A stretch of DNA of 64,000 nucleotides from Pseudomonas segetis (lineage in GTDB: Bacteria; Pseudomonadota; Gammaproteobacteria; Pseudomonadales; Pseudomonadaceae): the NCBI RefSeq assembly GCF_900188155.1, contig NZ_FZOG01000001.1, forward strand, positions 62,001-126,000, read 5' to 3'. Positions 60,495-64,000 of this stretch are shown piece by piece. A program made the position numbers and the translations under genes. Each line of letters starts with the position of its first letter. Within the stretch, counting starts at the first letter, position 1. The notes under the pieces are model-generated. The model was not told the origin of the DNA. It searched no databases and saw only the letters and a list, made by a program, of their open reading frames with translations.

Positions 60495-61463
60495 CTAAGC
60501 TTTACGTGCGGTAATCACGGCCCGCGTCGGCGCCGGTAGACCTTCGATCGTGCGGCTGTGATCGGCTGGGTCGAGAAACTCGGGCAATGACTGATAACGC
60601 ATCCACTCGGTGGCGCGTTGCTCTTCGATTGAGGTGGTGCTGACATCAACACATTGGATGTCGACAAAGCCTGCGCGGCGTAGCCACAACTCCAATGCTG
60701 GAACTGATGGCAAGAACCACACGTTACGCATCTGCGCGTAGCGATCCTCAGGCAGCAATACTTGCTGGGCATCACCCTCTACAACCAGGGTTTCGAGCAC
60801 AAGCTCACCACCTTTGACCAGGCAATCCTTGAGATCGAGCAGGTGGTCGATGGGGGAGCGCCGGTGGTAGAGCACGCCCATCGAGAACACCGTGTCAAAG
60901 CCTTGCAGCTTCGGTGGTAGTTCCTCGACAGCCAAAGGCAGGTGCCAGATGGGCTGTTCCGGCAGGTAGTTCTTCATGGCCAGAAACTGATTGAAAAACA
61001 GCCAGTTTGGATCGATGCCCACCACGCAGCTGGCGCCCGCGCCGAGCATGCGCCACATGTAATAGCCATTGCCGCAGCCAACATCGAGGACGCGCTTGTC
61101 CTTGAGGTCAAGGTAGGGCGCGACGCGCTGCCATTTCCAGTCGGAGCGCCACTCGGTATCAATATGCACGCCAAACAGTTGAAAAGGGCCTTTGCGCCAT
61201 GGGATCAAGCCCTGCAGAGCCGTTTTTAACTGTTCACGGCTCGACTCGTCGCAGGGGCCGTTGAAGCTGAACGCCTGCAGCATTTCCAGCTCAGTGATTA
61301 CCAGGGGCGGCAAGGCTTGAACCGCTGCATACCAGCGTTCCAGGTCACCATGGCCGATCGCCAGCTTGCTGTCTATTTGCCGTGGCAGGTCGGCGCTCCA
61401 CTCCTGCAGTGGCGTCCCGGCGAGCTGTGATTGTAGTGCATCTAAATCAAAACGCTGGATCAT
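60495..61463 (-). CDS. cmoB: tRNA U34 carboxymethyltransferase CmoB
   Basis: 322 residues, as in E. coli. [36 protein letters not shown] carries the nucleotide-binding glycine loop (about residue 120), with [16 protein letters not shown] and [20 protein letters not shown] after it. Uses carboxy-S-adenosylmethionine to make 5-carboxymethoxyuridine at the wobble position of tRNAs. It overlaps the preceding cmoA gene by 4 bases. Confidence 0.96.
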   Translation of the reverse strand: MIQRFDLDALQSQLAGTPLQEWSADLPRQIDSKLAIGHGDLERWYAAVQALPPLVITELEMLQAFSFNGPCDESSREQLKTALQGLIPWRKGPFQLFGVHIDTEWRSDWKWQRVAPYLDLKDKRVLDVGCGNGYYMWRMLGAGASCVVGIDPNWLFFNQFLAMKNYLPEQPIWHLPLAVEELPPKLQGFDTVFSMGVLYHRRSPIDHLLDLKDCLVKGGELVLETLVVEGDAQQVLLPEDRYAQMRNVWFLPSVPALELWLRRAGFVDIQCVDVSTTSIEEQRATEWMRYQSLPEFLDPADHSRTIEGLPAPTRAVITARKA

Positions 61464-62203
61464 GGTAGGGCAATCATCGAGGCAAAATTAAGGCATTGGA
61501 ACCAAGGCGTCACCTTGCTGAAGCCTGCGCTAAGCAGGCGTTCGCGGTGGGTTTCAAGGCTGTCGGGAATCATCACGTTTTCAATAGCGCTGCGTTTCTG
61601 GGCTATTTCCAGCTCGCTGTAGCCATTGGCGCGTTTGAAGGCGATGTGCAGCTCGGTGAGCAATTGCTGTTGTTCATCATCTTCGAAGCAGAGCTTTTCC
61701 GAAAGGATCAAGGCGCCGCCAGGCAGCAAGGCATTGCGGATACGCCCGAGCAACTCAAGCCGCTGGTCAGGCTTGATGAACTGCAGGGTGAAGTTCAATG
61801 CGACCAGTGATGTTGGCTGGAATTGGAGGCTGAGAATGTCGGCCTCGATCACTTCGACCGGTAACAACTCTTGAAACATCGAATCCTGTGCATGCAGGTA
61901 TTCGCGGCAGCGCTCAACCATTGCGCTGGAGTTGTCGATAGCGATGACCCGGCAGTCTTCAATCTGTACATGGCGACGTAGCGCCTGGGTGACCGCGCCC
62001 AACGAGCTGCCCAAGTCGTAGAGCACGCTATGGGGCTTGGCGAACTGGCTGGCGAGCACGCCAATGTTTTCAACAATGGTCGGATAGCCAGGCACCGAGC
62101 GTTTGATCATGTCCGGAAATACCCTGACCACATCCTCGTTAAAGGCAAAGTCCGGTACTTGCGCCAGCGGTTGGGAAAATATGCGGTCGGGCTCTTTGCT
62201 CAC
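61460..62203 (-). CDS. cmoA: Carboxy-S-adenosyl-L-methionine synthase CmoA
   Basis: 247 residues with the GTG start at 62203, exactly the usual CmoA length. [19 protein letters not shown] is the standard N-terminus, followed by [16 protein letters not shown] and [11 protein letters not shown]. Converts SAM and prephenate to carboxy-SAM for CmoB. The upstream in-frame ATG at 62263 would add 20 residues with no family similarity. GGAACC precedes the GTG. First gene of the cmoAB pair. Confidence 0.95.
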   Translation of the reverse strand: MSKEPDRIFSQPLAQVPDFAFNEDVVRVFPDMIKRSVPGYPTIVENIGVLASQFAKPHSVLYDLGSSLGAVTQALRRHVQIEDCRVIAIDNSSAMVERCREYLHAQDSMFQELLPVEVIEADILSLQFQPTSLVALNFTLQFIKPDQRLELLGRIRNALLPGGALILSEKLCFEDDEQQQLLTELHIAFKRANGYSELEIAQKRSAIENVMIPDSLETHRERLLSAGFSKVTPWFQCLNFASMIALP

Positions 62204-62322
62204 GGTGGTTCCGAAACAGGACGGGAAATCCGCGTATTTTAGCCAACTTGGCTGCTTAACCAAACCATGATTGTGTCAATGGGCCGGAAAACGGCCCAGG
62301 CACGCCCGTGTCGGTTGATGTC

Positions 62323-62958
62323 TCAGCGAAAACGCTGCTGAGCGGACGTGGCGATTGCCCATTGCGCCAGCCAGTAGGTGAGGATAATCGCATAGGGCGC
62401 GGCGGCGAATGGTGCGACAAAGCGGTTGATACCGATAAGGCTATCGGACAACACGAAAAGCAGCGCGCCAACAGCCGCCAACCAGGCGCCTCGCTGATTG
62501 ATATGTGGCTGGTTCAGGCGGGCAAGGGCACGCCAGAGCATGGCGCCGATAGCGGTGGCATAGCAGAGCACGGGAATCAGGAGAGGACCGAGTCCGGCAC
62601 TGGCCAGAACGCTGAACATGCCGCCACCGACTATGATCGCAATGAACAGCGCGGGCCAGGCAGGCCGCTTGCAGTCACTGAAATAAGCGCGCAAATAAGC
62701 GAGGTGGGCCAGCAGGAAGGCGCCCAGGCCAAACACGAACAGGTCGCCCGGCCAGTCGAGCAGGATATCGCCAGCCAGCGAGCACAGCAGCCCGATGCGA
62801 ATCCAGCGGCTATAGGTGCCAGCGGGCGCCTGTTGCATCCACAGCAGCAGCGCAATGACCGGGATGCCTTTGCTCAGCAGACCCAGCAGGGCAAGATCGG
62901 CAACTCTTGCATAGATGAACAGTGCCGCGCCACTGAGGGCTAAAAGCAACCAACGCAT
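62323..62958 (-). CDS. Lysoplasmalogenase-like YhhN-family membrane protein
   Basis: 211 residues with about eight hydrophobic segments. The YhhN landmarks are WIRIGLLCSLAGDILLDWPGDLFVFGLGAFLLAHLAYL (aspartates about residues 68-76), and late FVLSDSLIGINRFVAPF. The LCSLAGDILLDWP motif is shared with lysoplasmalogenase/TMEM86-type hydrolases, which remove the vinyl-ether chain of lysoplasmalogens. The bacterial substrate is uncertain because Pseudomonas lacks plasmalogens. Monocistronic. Confidence 0.85.
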   Translation of the reverse strand: MRWLLLALSGAALFIYARVADLALLGLLSKGIPVIALLLWMQQAPAGTYSRWIRIGLLCSLAGDILLDWPGDLFVFGLGAFLLAHLAYLRAYFSDCKRPAWPALFIAIIVGGGMFSVLASAGLGPLLIPVLCYATAIGAMLWRALARLNQPHINQRGAWLAAVGALLFVLSDSLIGINRFVAPFAAAPYAIILTYWLAQWAIATSAQQRFR

Positions 62959-63085
62959 ATCAAATTCTCGACCAGGTGGCGGAAGCCATGACTATGTCGT
63001 TTTGATTGCTGCTTGCCAACGCTGAAGATGACGCTTGAAGTAGCTTTTCGCGCCGAACCCGGGTGAACCGGTGTAGTCGGGCGAA

Positions 63086-63478
63086 TTACTTGACCTTGAT
63101 GGTGCAGTCAAAGGTTTGCGCAGGTGCAACCTCGGTTTCCCATGGCCGTTGATAAGTCATGACCAGGTGACCTTCTCCCGGTTGCTTGACCGTGTAGCGC
63201 CAGGTTGATTTACCCGCGCTGCCGACCAGTCCCGATTCCTCAGGATTGCTGTAAACCTCGGGGCCAAGGCTGGTCAATACAGCCGGGGCCGCATCGCGCA
63301 CAACCCAGCGGAAACCTGTGGTCGGGTTGCTTGGCAAACTGATGATCAGTTGTTGCTCGGTGCTAAGGCTCAGCGGGCAATCGCTTTGCTGTTGCAGGTT
63401 AACGGTCGTTGATTGGGTGGAGCAGCCGGCTAGCAACGCGAGGCTGAGTGGCGGCAGCAGGCGGTAAACTGCGGTCAT
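63086..63478 (-). CDS. Chagasin-type (I42) peptidase inhibitor lipoprotein
   Basis: 130 residues with a lipobox (LALLAGC, cysteine near residue 18). The mature protein has the chagasin loops: NPTTGFRW (L2 loop), GLVGSAGKSTWRY (L4 region) and YQRPWE (L6). These bind the active site of papain-like cysteine peptidases. A homologous inhibitor is known in P. aeruginosa. Start at 63478 gives the lipobox; the upstream open frame is not used. It is next to the Lon-family gene, a conserved neighbourhood in Pseudomonas as far as I recall. Confidence 0.88.
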   Translation of the reverse strand: MTAVYRLLPPLSLALLAGCSTQSTTVNLQQQSDCPLSLSTEQQLIISLPSNPTTGFRWVVRDAAPAVLTSLGPEVYSNPEESGLVGSAGKSTWRYTVKQPGEGHLVMTYQRPWETEVAPAQTFDCTIKVK

Positions 63479-63575
63479 GTTTGGCTCCGGTGATGGAAAT
63501 GGTTGTCCAGCATAGCCCCAGACGATGTCCAAGCGTAAGCCTGAGCGCATCGAAAAACAGCATTGCCCTGATGAC

Positions 63576-63609
63576 AAAGGCTCAAGTGCAGGTCCGCCCT
63601 TGAGCCTTT
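63576..63609 (-). terminator. 11-bp hairpin after the Lon-family gene
   Basis: AAAGGCTCAAG and CTTGAGCCTTT pair perfectly around a 12-base loop, 14 bases past the stop codon. The minus-strand side ends in CCTTTGTC, so the T tract is short. Confidence 0.6.
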
Positions 63610-63623
63610 GCTTGCCTGTAGCT

Positions 63624-64000
63624 TTACTCAAACAGCACCTTGGCTACATCGCTATAGCGTTTGGCGAAGTGCACGGTAATGCCTTCCTTCAAGTAGTCCG
63701 GCAGTTCCTCAAACGAGCCTCGGTTGGCATCTGGCAGGATCAGTTCATGGATTTTCTGCCGGCGTGCGGCAATCACTTTCTCGCGAACCCCACCAATGGG
63801 CAGCACTTGCCCGGTCAGCGTCAGTTCGCCGGTCATGGCCACGCCTTTTTTCGGCACCTGGTTGCGTGCCAGCGAAAGCAGCGCACTGGCCATGGTCACG
63901 CCAGCGCTTGGCCCGTCTTTCGGGGTTGCGCCTTCGGGGACGTGAAGGTGAATAAATGCCTGGTCGAAGAAGCTGCTGTCACCGCCAAATTTTTTAAGGT
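63624..64000 (-). CDS. Lon-family ATP-dependent protease, C-terminal part (gene continues beyond window)
   Basis: About 125 codons of the proteolytic domain end here; the frame is open to base 64000. HVPEGATPKDGPSAGVTMAS carries the catalytic serine, and TLTGQVLPIGGVREKVIAAR the catalytic lysine, as in Lon. The internal ATG at 63899 is not a start. The wording differs from housekeeping Lon in several positions (e.g. SSFFDQAFIHLHVPEG). With the chagasin-type gene beside it, it resembles the second Lon-like protease of P. aeruginosa (AsrA). That naming is by memory of synteny. Confidence 0.9.
   Translation of the reverse strand, partial: LKKFGGDSSFFDQAFIHLHVPEGATPKDGPSAGVTMASALLSLARNQVPKKGVAMTGELTLTGQVLPIGGVREKVIAARRQKIHELILPDANRGSFEELPDYLKEGITVHFAKRYSDVAKVLFE

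Noticed and set aside
1-64000. CRISPR arrays, insertion sequences, prophage or integron signals
   Set aside because: No regularly spaced repeats, transposase, integrase or terminal inverted repeats were seen.

Overview
The window is a moderately GC-rich chromosome segment of a Pseudomonas, most likely from the fluorescens/putida side of the genus. The main pointers are an intact nadB - algU-mucABCD - lepA-lepB-DUF4845-rnc-era-recO-pdxJ block, a tctDE/opdH-tctCBA locus, ung and mmsR-mmsA-type genes in the order familiar from Pseudomonas, and a PhaG-type thioesterase. I see no insertion sequence, phage, CRISPR array or rRNA. One tRNA, tRNA-Gly(CCC), is present.

Layout. 1-1521: end of a TIGR01777 epimerase-like gene and hemH. 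1692-7774: an MFS transporter, an orphan arsB, an ECF sigma/anti-sigma pair, a secreted DUF3455 protein, a DUF4236 pseudogene and a small P-loop ATPase. 7888-10561: a ferric-iron ABC permease and binding protein behind a Fur-box-like site. 10637-15935: a YdeI/OmdA protein, a TauD-family dioxygenase divergent from an AraC regulator, tRNA-Gly, phaG, rsuA and a small CWC cysteine-rich protein.

16026-26267 is the most interesting block: a seven-gene guanidine assimilation operon. It encodes an ABC transporter, two DUF1989 carboxyguanidine deiminase subunits, a biotin-dependent guanidine carboxylase of the urea carboxylase family, and allophanate hydrolase. The leader contains a clear guanidine-I (ykkC) riboswitch. 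Upstream lie a near-consensus sigma-54 -24/-12 promoter and an NtrC-like enhancer palindrome. A 9-base segment inside the riboswitch is perfectly complementary to the ribosome binding site of the first gene. Together these suggest integration of nitrogen limitation (transcription) with guanidine sensing (RNA level).

26301-33754: a potassium-channel-like protein, then the distal valine pathway (mmsA, acyl-CoA dehydrogenase, enoyl-CoA hydratase, 3-hydroxyisobutyryl-CoA hydrolase, mmsB) with divergent mmsR. 33765-35983: a hotdog thioesterase, ung and a DUF6279 lipoprotein. 36078-43838: the tricarboxylate uptake system opdH-tctC-tctB-tctA plus an AbrB-family membrane protein, divergent from tctD-tctE. 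Several catabolic or transport genes carry AAYAAYAA-type Crc/Hfq motifs at their starts, consistent with carbon catabolite repression.

43846-64000: an HDOD protein, ygfZ, sdhE-ygfX convergent with nadB, the AlgU envelope-stress operon with an AlgU-type autoregulatory promoter, and the lepA to pdxJ housekeeping run. These are followed by a MerR regulator divergent from a DUF2938 membrane protein, cmoAB for tRNA wobble uridine modification, a lysoplasmalogenase-like membrane protein, a chagasin-type peptidase inhibitor lipoprotein and the C-terminal end of a Lon-family protease cut by the window edge. Product names are from reading the proteins by eye; no database search was run.
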